39,110 bases of DNA, taken from NCBI GenBank assembly GCA_902587435.1, contig CACILF010000008.1, positions 1-39,110 of the forward strand, read 5' to 3'. A program made the position numbers and the translations under genes. Under the pieces are notes generated by a model, which saw only the letters and a program-made list of their open reading frames with translations, was not told the origin of the DNA and did no database searches. This document shows positions 31,644 to 39,110 of the stretch, piece after piece. How positions within the stretch are numbered: position 1 is the first letter of the stretch; each line of letters opens with the position of its first letter. This DNA is from an uncultured Pelagibacteraceae bacterium (GTDB taxonomy: Bacteria > Pseudomonadota > Alphaproteobacteria > Pelagibacterales > Pelagibacteraceae).

Positions 31644-32539
31644 TATTCATGACCCTCTGTACTAAAATTATAAATTTTTTCATCTAGCGAGTTGTATTTT
31701 TCGTACTCAACCAAATCATACAATCTTTTCCTAGTTTGCATTTTATCAATAATATTATTTTGATGTCCATCGTCAAAAATAGCACGCAGTCCATCTTCAA
31801 CGTTTTTCATAGCCAAACGTTGTGTGGTGACAGGATAAATTACTATATTATAACCTATATTTTCTAACTCTTTGTAATTTAATAATTTTGATTTACCAAA
31901 TTCAGTCATATTTGCTAATAGATAACAATTTAGAGACTTTCTTACTTTTTCAAATTCTTTTTCATCATGTAAAGCTTCAGGAAAAATAATTTCTGCTCCT
32001 GCATCAACATAGCTTTTACATCTGTCAATCATCTTATCAATACCCTCAACACTTTTTGCATCAGATCTTGCAATTACTTTAAAGTTTTTATCTTTCTTTG
32101 AGTTTACACATTCTTTGATTTTTTTTATCATTTCTTCTTTAGTAACCAATTCTTTATTTTCTAGATGACCGCATCTTTTTTGCGCTACTTGATCTTCGAT
32201 ATGAATTCCAGTAATTCCAAATTTTTCAAAAGTTTCAATAGTTTCTTTGCAAGATTTAAATCCAGTATCAATATCAACAATTGTTGGTAGGTTTGTAACT
32301 CTGGCTATTTGATTTGCTCTATTACTTACATCTTGCAATGTAGTCAAACCAATGTCAGGATATCCTAAATCATTGGACATAACTCCTCCAGATACGTAAA
32401 CAGCATCATATCCAATTTCTTCAATTACTTTTGCTGTTAAAGGATTGTAAGCACCAGGAGCTCTTAATATTTTTTTTGATTTTAATTTTTTATCAAATTC
32501 TTCTCTTTTTTCTTCTGGTTTTTTTTTTACAAAATGCAC
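31643..32539 (-). CDS. prpB: 2-methylisocitrate lyase (PEP mutase/isocitrate lyase superfamily)
   Basis: 298 residues. LRAPGAYNPLTAKVIEEIGY, AVYVSGGVMSNDLGYPDIGL, VDIDTGF at 88-94 (metal aspartates) and the catalytic loop KRCGH at 121-125 identify the PrpB branch. It cleaves 2-methylisocitrate to pyruvate and succinate. The usual DTGFG reads DTGFK, a small local change in the metal loop. Overlaps both neighbours by 1 nt, so the three enzymes are probably made in step. Confidence 0.88.
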   Translation of the reverse strand: MHFVKKKPEEKREEFDKKLKSKKILRAPGAYNPLTAKVIEEIGYDAVYVSGGVMSNDLGYPDIGLTTLQDVSNRANQIARVTNLPTIVDIDTGFKSCKETIETFEKFGITGIHIEDQVAQKRCGHLENKELVTKEEMIKKIKECVNSKKDKNFKVIARSDAKSVEGIDKMIDRCKSYVDAGAEIIFPEALHDEKEFEKVRKSLNCYLLANMTEFGKSKLLNYKELENIGYNIVIYPVTTQRLAMKNVEDGLRAIFDDGHQNNIIDKMQTRKRLYDLVEYEKYNSLDEKIYNFSTEGHE

Positions 32540-34041
32540 TAAAAAATCCCTTTTTTATTATTTTTTTTCAAATTAGAACTTTTGATTTCTATATTAAGTT
32601 TATTTAATTGACCTGATTTTAATTTAGTTAAATTTTGTACAGTTCTTAAAAAACGATCACTTTCTTTTTTAGAAAGAATATTTTTGGTTAATGTTAAAAA
32701 TTTATTTATATAATTTTTCCTTACAAAGGGTCTTAATCCATAAGGGTGTGCATCAGCCCTATCTAATTGTTCAATAATTTTTTTATTATTATTTAGTGTC
32801 ACAACTACTTTTGCTCCAAATGATTTATTTTTTGGATTAGGATCATGGTATTTTTTAGTCCACTTTTTATCTTCGTGTGTTTTAATTGATCTCCAAATCT
32901 TTATAGTGCTTTTTTTATTAGCCCTAGACTTTTTATATGAATTAACATGATGCCAACTCGCATCTTCTAAAGCGACAGCAAATATGTACATAATTGAATG
33001 ATCTAAGGTTTCTCTACTTGCCTTCGGATCCATTTTTTGAGGATCGTTTGCACCAGTTCCAATTACATAATGAGTGTGATGACTTGTATAGATATCAATT
33101 TTTTTTATTTGACTAAGATTTTGAATTTTTTTATTAAGTTTTTTAGCTATATCGATAAGAGCTTGTGCCTGATATTCGGCAGAATATTCTTTTGTATATG
33201 TTTCCAATATAGCTTTTTTTTTCTCATTTTTTTTTGGTAAAGGAACTTTATATAATGCTTTTTTACCATCAAGTATGCGAGCAATTACACTATCTTCTCC
33301 TTCATAGATGGGGCTTGGTGCTCCTTCACCACGCATTACTCTATCTACGGCTTCAATAGCAAGTTTACCTGCATGGGCAGGGGCATAAGCCTTCCAACTT
33401 GAAATCTCACCTTTCCTAGATTGTCTGGTAGATATTGTTGTATGAAGTGCTTGTTGAATTGCTTGATAAATTGTATTTGTATTTAATCTAAGCATTGTAC
33501 CAATACCTGCCGCTACACTAGGTCCAAGATGTGCAATATGATCAACTTTATGTTTATGTAAACAAATTCCTTTAACTAAATTTACCTGAACTTCATAAGC
33601 GGTAATTATACCTCTCAACAAATCTATCCCACTTTTTTTCTTTTGTTGGGCAACAGCTAAAAGAGGAGGAATATTATCACCTGGGTGACTATAATCCGCA
33701 GCTAAAAAAGTGTCATGAAAATCTAATTCTCTTACCGCTGTTCCATTTGCCCATGCTGCCCACTCACAATCAAATTTTTTTTTTGAATTAATACCAAACA
33801 ATGTTGATCCATATTTCTTAGGATGTTTTAAAGCCATTTCTCTTGAAGAAATTACTGATTTTCTATTTAATGATGCAATCGCAACTGAAGCATTATCGAT
33901 AATTCTGTTGATTGCCATTTCAATAGATTTTTTATTTAATTTTGCATTGTCACTAGATATTTCTGCTAATTTCCAAGCAAGTTGATTTTTCTTACTTAAT
34001 TTAATTTTTGATGGGTATACTTTTACAGTATGAATTTTCAA
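32539..34041 (-). CDS. prpD: 2-methylcitrate dehydratase (MmgE/PrpD family)
   Basis: 500 residues, typical for PrpD. RMALKHPKKYGSTLF-like start region, WAAWANGTAVRELDFHDTFL (residues about 90-110), the ADYSHPGDNIPPLLAVAQ stretch, RQSRKGEISSWKAYAPAHAG and MDPKASRETLDHSIMYIFAV are conserved. It dehydrates 2-methylcitrate to 2-methylaconitate, and often also hydrates it to 2-methylisocitrate. First gene of the methylcitrate operon. In SAR11-like cells propionyl-CoA can come from DMSP, odd-chain or branched amino acid breakdown; no prpE or regulator gene is next to it. Confidence 0.9.
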   Translation of the reverse strand: MKIHTVKVYPSKIKLSKKNQLAWKLAEISSDNAKLNKKSIEMAINRIIDNASVAIASLNRKSVISSREMALKHPKKYGSTLFGINSKKKFDCEWAAWANGTAVRELDFHDTFLAADYSHPGDNIPPLLAVAQQKKKSGIDLLRGIITAYEVQVNLVKGICLHKHKVDHIAHLGPSVAAGIGTMLRLNTNTIYQAIQQALHTTISTRQSRKGEISSWKAYAPAHAGKLAIEAVDRVMRGEGAPSPIYEGEDSVIARILDGKKALYKVPLPKKNEKKKAILETYTKEYSAEYQAQALIDIAKKLNKKIQNLSQIKKIDIYTSHHTHYVIGTGANDPQKMDPKASRETLDHSIMYIFAVALEDASWHHVNSYKKSRANKKSTIKIWRSIKTHEDKKWTKKYHDPNPKNKSFGAKVVVTLNNNKKIIEQLDRADAHPYGLRPFVRKNYINKFLTLTKNILSKKESDRFLRTVQNLTKLKSGQLNKLNIEIKSSNLKKNNKKGIF

Positions 34042-34096
34042 TTTATCTCCAATTTTTATTGTTTTTTAATACAACTAGGAATGAGAATAATCAATA

Positions 34097-34786
34097 TTAA
34101 TGATGTAAGTATTTTTGAACTATTTTTTCAATTCCAATAAAATCTCTTATTAAATGATCGTGTGAAATTTCATTTACATTTTTTTCAGTATATCCATCTT
34201 CTAATAGAATAAACGGGATACCCGCAGCTTTTGCTGCATTACCATCAGTTTCACTATCACCAATCATTATTGATTTTTTTATATCACCCTGCATAATTTC
34301 TATTACGTTAGTTAAATGTCTAGGATCAGGCTTGCAAAAATCAAAAGTGTTACTTCCTGCAACATATTCAAAAAAATCATAAACTTTAATTTGCTTTAAC
34401 AAATCAATCGCTAGGTGCTCTTGTTTATTTGTGCATACTCCCATCGATATTTCATTTTCTTTACACCATTTCAAAAATTCATAGACTCCATTAATTAATT
34501 TGCTTTCATTTGCAATATTTTTTCCATAGAAATCTATAAATTCAGTTACCATTTCTTTCTTAATTTTATCATCATTTATCTTTTTCAGTTCTTTTTTTGC
34601 TTGACCCCACACCGATCTACCAATCAATGATCCCGCCCCTTGACCTACTAATTTTCTTATGTCATCAGTTGATTTGGTTTCGTATCCAAATTTTCTCATA
34701 ACATGATTATGAGCATTCATAAGATCCGGAGCTGTATCAACCAAAGTTCCATCTAAATCAAACAATATGGTAAATTTTTGAGTCAT
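34097..34786 (-). CDS. gph: HAD-family phosphoglycolate phosphatase
   Basis: 229 residues. FDLDGTLVDTAPDLMNAHNH at residues 8-27 holds the nucleophile aspartate, GVCTNKQEHLA the motif II threonine, CKPDPRHL the lysine, and IMIGDSETDGNAAKAAGIP the motif IV acids. Size and cap domain fit Gph, which removes 2-phosphoglycolate made by DNA repair or oxygenation reactions; other HAD phosphomonoester substrates are possible. It lies 55 nt after prpD on the same strand upstream, and is divergent from the GlmU-like gene with 71 bases between. Confidence 0.85.
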   Translation of the reverse strand: MTQKFTILFDLDGTLVDTAPDLMNAHNHVMRKFGYETKSTDDIRKLVGQGAGSLIGRSVWGQAKKELKKINDDKIKKEMVTEFIDFYGKNIANESKLINGVYEFLKWCKENEISMGVCTNKQEHLAIDLLKQIKVYDFFEYVAGSNTFDFCKPDPRHLTNVIEIMQGDIKKSIMIGDSETDGNAAKAAGIPFILLEDGYTEKNVNEISHDHLIRDFIGIEKIVQKYLHH

Positions 34787-34857
34787 TTAAAAAGTATTAA
34801 TAAGAAATAATTTGTGAATTAACGAACATGTTTACTTAACTATAAATAAAATTGCAA

Positions 34858-35478
34858 ATGAAACAAACAAATTTACAAAAAGCCCAAGTACGTTTAAGAG
34901 AAAAATTTATAAAAAATGGTGTTAAGATGTCTGCACCTGAGACAGTTTATTTTTCAAAAGATACAAAAATTGGAAAAAATGTGACAATAGAACCCTATGT
35001 AGTTATTGGAGAAAAAGTCAAAATACAAAACAATTCTAAAATAAAATCATTTTCTCATTTAGAAAATGTTAAAATAGAAAATAACGTAACTATAGGACCT
35101 TTTGCTAGATTAAGACCAGGAACAGTTTTAAAATCAGGATCAAGAGTTGGAAATTTTGTTGAAATAAAAAAAAGTAGTCTAGGAAAAAATTCAAAAGTAA
35201 ATCATTTATCTTATATAGGTGATGCTGTTATCGGCAATTTTGTTAATATTGGTGCCGGTACAATTACTTGTAATTATGATGGAAAAAACAAAAATAAAAC
35301 AATAATTAAGCATAAAGTTTTTGTAGGTTCAAATTCATCATTAGTTGCACCTGTTACATTAAATGAAAATAGTACAATAGGTGCAGGCTCTGTTATAACA
35401 AAAAATGTTAAAAAAAATTCTTTGGCACTTACTAGATCAAATCAAAGTGAAAAAAAAAATTATAAGAGAAAGAAATAA
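34858..35478 (+). CDS. GlmU C-terminal-type acetyltransferase (no uridyltransferase domain)
   Basis: 206 residues from ATG 34858 (a TTG two codons earlier is less likely). The protein begins where the linker helix of GlmU would be ([20 protein letters not shown]) and continues as a left-handed beta-helix with [52 protein letters not shown] and [11 protein letters not shown], all hallmarks of the glucosamine-1-phosphate acetyltransferase half of GlmU. The about 225-residue N-terminal uridyltransferase domain is missing, and nothing like it lies upstream. Followed 3 nt later by glmS, so it belongs to hexosamine/UDP-GlcNAc supply. Confidence 0.85.
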   Translation: MKQTNLQKAQVRLREKFIKNGVKMSAPETVYFSKDTKIGKNVTIEPYVVIGEKVKIQNNSKIKSFSHLENVKIENNVTIGPFARLRPGTVLKSGSRVGNFVEIKKSSLGKNSKVNHLSYIGDAVIGNFVNIGAGTITCNYDGKNKNKTIIKHKVFVGSNSSLVAPVTLNENSTIGAGSVITKNVKKNSLALTRSNQSEKKNYKRKK

Positions 35479-35481
35479 ATT

Positions 35482-37302
35482 ATGTGTGGGATAGTAGGCA
35501 TTACAAGCACTAAATCTGTAACTTCAATGATAATTAATTCTTTAAGAAAACTTGAGTACAGAGGGTATGACTCTTCAGGAATTGCCACTTTGCACAATGG
35601 CAGTATTAACGAGGTTAAATGCGAAGGTAGGGTCGATACTTTAGAAAAAAATTTGAATAAATCAAAATTATTAGGAAATGTTGGAATTGGACATGTCAGA
35701 TGGGCAACACATGGAATACCAAGTACTTTGAATGCACACCCTCATTCCTCAGAAAATGTTTCTGTAGTACATAATGGAATTATTGAAAATTCTACAATAC
35801 TGAAAAAACTTTTAGTTAAAAAAGGTCATGTGTTTAAATCACAAACAGACACAGAGGTAATTACTCATTTAATAACAGAATACTTAAAAAAAAATGACCT
35901 TAAAAACTCAATAATTAAAATGCTTCAAGATTTAAAAGGAAGTTTTGCTTTGGGAATTATTTTTAAAGATCAACCAGATGTAATTATTGGAGCTAGAAGA
36001 GGTTCTCCATTAGCAGTTGGTTATGGTCCAAAGGAAAATTATCTTGGATCAGATTCGTATGCTCTAAAATCAATGACTAACAAAGTTTCATATTTAAATG
36101 ATGGAGAATTTTGCATAATTAAAAAAGATAATATTGATTTTTTTGATGAAAAAGGAAGTAAAGTTAATAAGAAAATATTAGAACTTTCTTCAAATGAAAA
36201 TAATTACGATAAAGGTGAATACAAACATTTTATGGCAAAAGAGATTGATGAGCAGCCAGTTACAATAAAAAACTGTGTTAACGAGTATATTGATAAAATA
36301 AATAATGATATAAATATTTTCAATTTTCCTTGGAAAACCGAGGACATTTCTTCAATAGTTTTAATCGGGTGTGGTACAGCTTATCATTCTTGTTTAATGG
36401 CTAAATATTGGTTTGAACAATTAACGTCATTAGATGTATCGATAGATATCGCCTCTGAGTTTAGGTATAGAAAAAATAGATTTAAAAAAGATGCACTTTA
36501 CATATTTGTATCTCAGTCGGGTGAAACAGCAGACACATATGGAGCTTTAGATTTATGTAATAAAAACAATATGAAAACCTGTTCTGTAGTAAATGTAGTA
36601 GAAAGTTCTATAGCGAGAGACTCAAAATTTGTTTTACCTATTCATTGTGGTCCAGAAATTGGCGTAGCATCAACAAAAGCATTTATAGGTCAAATGTTAG
36701 TATTATATTTATTATGTATCAAAATTGCAAAAAGTAGAAAAGATATATCAAAAGATATTTTTTTTGAAAAAATAAAATCTCTTAAATCATTATCTGGATT
36801 AATTAAGGAAAGTTTAAAAACTGAAAATGAAATTCAATCAATTTGTAGTTCATTTATTGAAGCAAAAGGCTCTATGTTTTTAGGAAGAGGTTATTCTTTT
36901 CCTATAGCGTTAGAAGGAGCATTAAAATTAAAAGAATTAGCTTATGTTCATGCGGAAGGTTATCCTGCAGGTGAAATGAAACACGGGCCGCTTGCTTTAA
37001 TAGAGGATGGAATGCCAGTTGTAGTTTTAGCTCCCAGAGATCAATATTATAAAAAAACAATTTCTAATATGCAGGAGGTGATTGCAAGAGGTGCAAAAGT
37101 TCTTTTAATTACAAATAAAAGTAAAGACGAAGTTTATTCAGAAAATATTTGGCAAACAATTGAAGTGGAAAATACTTCAGAAGATTTATTTCCTTTTCTT
37201 GTTACAATTCCATTACAAAAACTTGCTTATTATTCTGCATTAAAAAAAGGATATGATATAGATAAGCCTAGAAACTTAGCGAAATCTGTCACTGTTGAAT
37301 AA
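35482..37302 (+). CDS. glmS: glutamine--fructose-6-phosphate aminotransferase (isomerising)
   Basis: 606 residues, the usual GlmS length. Cys2 of MCGIVGIT is the glutaminase nucleophile; RKLEYRGYDSSGIA and GHVRWATHGIPSTLNAHPH complete the amidotransferase domain (1-240). SIS domains follow with IGCGTAYHSC, SQSGETADTYGAL and ELAYVHAEGYPAGEMKHGPL, ending with the conserved DKPRNLAKSVTVE. It forms glucosamine-6-phosphate for peptidoglycan and LPS. The spacing of 3 nt after the GlmU-C gene indicates an operon. Confidence 0.96.
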   Translation: MCGIVGITSTKSVTSMIINSLRKLEYRGYDSSGIATLHNGSINEVKCEGRVDTLEKNLNKSKLLGNVGIGHVRWATHGIPSTLNAHPHSSENVSVVHNGIIENSTILKKLLVKKGHVFKSQTDTEVITHLITEYLKKNDLKNSIIKMLQDLKGSFALGIIFKDQPDVIIGARRGSPLAVGYGPKENYLGSDSYALKSMTNKVSYLNDGEFCIIKKDNIDFFDEKGSKVNKKILELSSNENNYDKGEYKHFMAKEIDEQPVTIKNCVNEYIDKINNDINIFNFPWKTEDISSIVLIGCGTAYHSCLMAKYWFEQLTSLDVSIDIASEFRYRKNRFKKDALYIFVSQSGETADTYGALDLCNKNNMKTCSVVNVVESSIARDSKFVLPIHCGPEIGVASTKAFIGQMLVLYLLCIKIAKSRKDISKDIFFEKIKSLKSLSGLIKESLKTENEIQSICSSFIEAKGSMFLGRGYSFPIALEGALKLKELAYVHAEGYPAGEMKHGPLALIEDGMPVVVLAPRDQYYKKTISNMQEVIARGAKVLLITNKSKDEVYSENIWQTIEVENTSEDLFPFLVTIPLQKLAYYSALKKGYDIDKPRNLAKSVTVE

Positions 37303-37337
37303 TCAATAAACTCTGTTAGAACACTCTTAGGTTGAAT

Positions 37338-38717
37338 ATGAAAAAATGGAAAATAAATAGCTGGAGAAATTACCCTGTAAAGCACATTCCAACATATGGG
37401 AATGAAAAAGAACTTAATATGGTTCTTGGAAAAATAAAAGATTTCCCCCCTTTGGTCTTTGCGGGAGAAACAAGACATTTAAAACAACAACTTGCTGATG
37501 TTGTAGATGGAAAAGCCTTCTTATTACAAGGAGGAGACTGTGCAGAAAGTTTTGCTGAGTTTAATCCAGATAATATCAGAGATTACTTCAAAGTAATGTT
37601 GCAAATGTCTTTAGTTTTAACTTATTCAGCATCTTTACCAGTTGTTAAACTTGGAAGAATTGCTGGACAATTTTCTAAACCAAGAAGTGCACCAACGGAA
37701 AAACAGGGTGATGTAGAGTTACCAAGTTACCTTGGTGACAATATAAATGGTATAGAATTTAATGAAAAAGCTAGGAAACCTGACCCAAAAAGATTATTTA
37801 AAGCTTATTCACAAGCAGCATCAACATTAAATTTAATCAGAGCTTTCTGTCATGGTGGATTTGCCGATCTGAAAAAAGTTCATCTTTGGAATTTGGGTTA
37901 CATAAAAAAAAGTCCTCAAGCTAAAAAATTTAAAGAATTAGAAGACAAAATTGCAGATGCATTAGCATTTATGGATGCGTGTGGGATAAATTCAGATTTT
38001 AATAGAAGACTTAAGACAGTTAACTTTTGGACTTCTCATGAAGCATTACTACTTCCTTTTGAAGAAAGTATGACAAGGATTGACTCAACAACTGGAGAGT
38101 ATCACGATACCTCAGCACACTTTGTTTGGATAGGTGATAGAACAAGACAATTAGATGGTGGTCATGTAGAATTCTGTAGAGGAATAGAAAATCCAATTGG
38201 AATTAAATGTGGACCAACATCAAAACCAGAAGAGATAGTTAAAATTTGTAATGTTATAAATCCTAAAAATGAAAAAGGAAAAATTACTTTAATTTCAAGA
38301 TTTGGTTGTGAGAATGTTGGAAAATTTTTACCAAAATTAGTTAGAACTATTAAAAAAGAAGGTTTAAATGTAATTTGGTCTTGCGATCCTATGCATGGAA
38401 ACACAGTTAAATCTTCCACAGGTTTCAAAACTAGACCGTTTAACAATGTTCTAAAAGAAGTTAAAAATGTTTTCGCTGTTCACCAAAGCGAAGGATCTTA
38501 TGCTGGAGGATTACATATTGAGATGACTGGACAAAACGTCACTGAATGTACAGGAGGGACACAAAAAATTTCTGATAAAGACTTATCAAGTAGATACCGT
38601 ACACATTGTGACCCAAGATTAAATGCTAATCAAGCCTTAGAATTGTCATTTTTAATTTCTGATGAAATTAAAAAAAATTCCATTTACGCACGAAGTGGAA
38701 TTAGAGCGGTTTCTTAA
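37338..38717 (+). CDS. aroG: class II 3-deoxy-7-phosphoheptulonate (DAHP) synthase
   Basis: 459 residues from ATG 37338, which has AGG 6 nt upstream; a TTG two codons earlier is possible but less likely. FLLQGGDCAESFAEF carries the metal-binding cysteine; RIAGQFSKPRSAPTE, RLFKAYSQAASTLNLIRAF, HFVWIGDRTRQLDGGHVEFC, IWSCDPMHGN and SEGSYAGGLHIEMTGQNVTE are class II (plant-type) blocks. It condenses PEP and erythrose-4-phosphate as the first step of the shikimate pathway. Same direction as glmS, 35 nt apart. Confidence 0.95.
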   Translation: MKKWKINSWRNYPVKHIPTYGNEKELNMVLGKIKDFPPLVFAGETRHLKQQLADVVDGKAFLLQGGDCAESFAEFNPDNIRDYFKVMLQMSLVLTYSASLPVVKLGRIAGQFSKPRSAPTEKQGDVELPSYLGDNINGIEFNEKARKPDPKRLFKAYSQAASTLNLIRAFCHGGFADLKKVHLWNLGYIKKSPQAKKFKELEDKIADALAFMDACGINSDFNRRLKTVNFWTSHEALLLPFEESMTRIDSTTGEYHDTSAHFVWIGDRTRQLDGGHVEFCRGIENPIGIKCGPTSKPEEIVKICNVINPKNEKGKITLISRFGCENVGKFLPKLVRTIKKEGLNVIWSCDPMHGNTVKSSTGFKTRPFNNVLKEVKNVFAVHQSEGSYAGGLHIEMTGQNVTECTGGTQKISDKDLSSRYRTHCDPRLNANQALELSFLISDEIKKNSIYARSGIRAVS

Positions 38718-38756
38718 CGCATTTATAAAAGAAATCTTTTAACGTATATTTGAATT

Positions 38757-39110
38757 ATGGAAGTAGCTAAAAAAGTTGTGTTTATAAAAGATTGGATATT
38801 GAATTATGTTAATTCAATGCCTGTTAAAGCGCAGTCATTAGTTATTGGTATTTCTGGAGGTATAGATTCATCAGTAACCAGCACCCTATGTGCGATGACA
38901 GGTTTAAAAACTATTGTTCTAACTATGCCGATTAAACAAAAAAAAGAACAGAATGATCTAAGTCTCTTATGTAGAAACTCATTCTTTAGAACTTGATAAT
39001 GTGTTTAATAATTTTGAAAATACATTGTCTGATTTTAAAAGTGAACATGGTATGGCTAACTCAAGAGCTAGATTAAGAATGACAACTTTATATCAAGTGG
39101 CTGCAGCGAA
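38757..39110 (+). pseudogene. nadE: NAD+ synthetase, N-terminal part, with internal deletion/frameshift; cut by window edge
   Basis: From ATG 38757 the frame gives the ATP pyrophosphatase P-loop VIGISGGIDSSV (29-40) and VLTMPIKQKKEQNDLSL, then runs into LCRNSFFRT and a stop at 38994-38996. From about 38968 the next frame reads YVETHSLELDNVFNNFENT and later EHGMANSRARLRMTTLYQVA, both clearly NadE. Between the two parts the family normally has about a dozen more residues (the H-x-x-x-L helix), so bases seem to be missing around 38966 as well as the frame being shifted. NadE makes NAD from deamido-NAD and ammonia and is usually essential, so a sequence or assembly error near the end is a serious alternative. 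Confidence 0.75.

Noticed and set aside
34852-34857. TTG 34852 as start of the GlmU-C gene
   Set aside because: An ATG two codons later is available and no Shine-Dalgarno sequence favours the TTG.
1-39110. tRNA or rRNA genes, CRISPR arrays, insertion sequences, prophage genes
   Set aside because: None seen on either strand by eye: no clover-leaf GC-rich segments, no spaced direct repeats and no transposase or integrase motifs. A covariance-model scan could still find a small RNA that I missed.

Overview
The window looks like a piece of a SAR11-type (Pelagibacterales) alphaproteobacterial chromosome. This rests on very low GC, coding density near 100 %, 1-4 nt overlaps between genes, almost no spacer even between divergent genes, and a gene set typical of marine oligotrophs (TRAP and ABC uptake systems, methylcitrate cycle, class II DAHP synthase). 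No tRNA, rRNA, IS element, phage gene or CRISPR array was seen. The only gene-free stretches over 100 bases are 22936-23156 and 27420-27574.

Layout. 1-5268 is a surface-glycan block: a cut-off GT39-type membrane glycosyltransferase, a GT2 glycosyltransferase, the dTDP-rhamnose operon rmlB-rmlA-rmlC-rmlD-like, and a second GT2 gene whose frame is broken in an A8 run. 5265-10466 is a purine, methylthioadenosine (MTA) and polyamine block: apt, then mtnP-mtnA-(secreted SHOCT protein)-class II aldolase-speD/speE fusion. 10537-12812 is an amino-acid-type ABC importer (binding protein and two permeases, no ATPase). 12809-16524 returns to glycan genes (methyltransferase-like, DUF6165, GT9, GT4) plus a small membrane protein. 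16524-22935 holds redox and housekeeping genes (thioredoxin-like, gamma-carbonic-anhydrase-like, PNPOx-like, beta-hydroxyacid dehydrogenase, MFS, rpoZ, dusA, TauE/SafE). 23157-25964 is a TRAP transporter (dctP-Q-M). 25965-30510 has phosphomannomutase/phosphoglucomutase and ribonucleotide reductase nrdA-nrdB. 30519-34041 is prpD-prpB-prpC. 34097-39110 has gph, a GlmU acetyltransferase half, glmS, class II DAHP synthase and a disrupted nadE at the window edge.

How the genes work together. The best functional story is the 5.8-10.5 kb operon. The SpeD/SpeE fusion should make spermidine (or a related polyamine) and MTA; MtnP and MtnA should turn MTA into methylthioribulose-1-phosphate; and a fuculose-aldolase-like enzyme could split this to DHAP and methylthioacetaldehyde (a 'DHAP shunt'). 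Two unrelated transporters (ABC and TRAP) share a design in which a GC-rich hairpin lies between the binding-protein gene and the first membrane gene and ends 2 nt before that gene's ATG. GlmU-C and GlmS, with the phosphohexomutase, belong to UDP-GlcNAc supply; the rml and GT genes use sugar nucleotides for surface glycans.

Two reading frames (4419-5268 and 38757-39110) are broken in ways that may be sequence or assembly errors, recent mutations or slippage sites.
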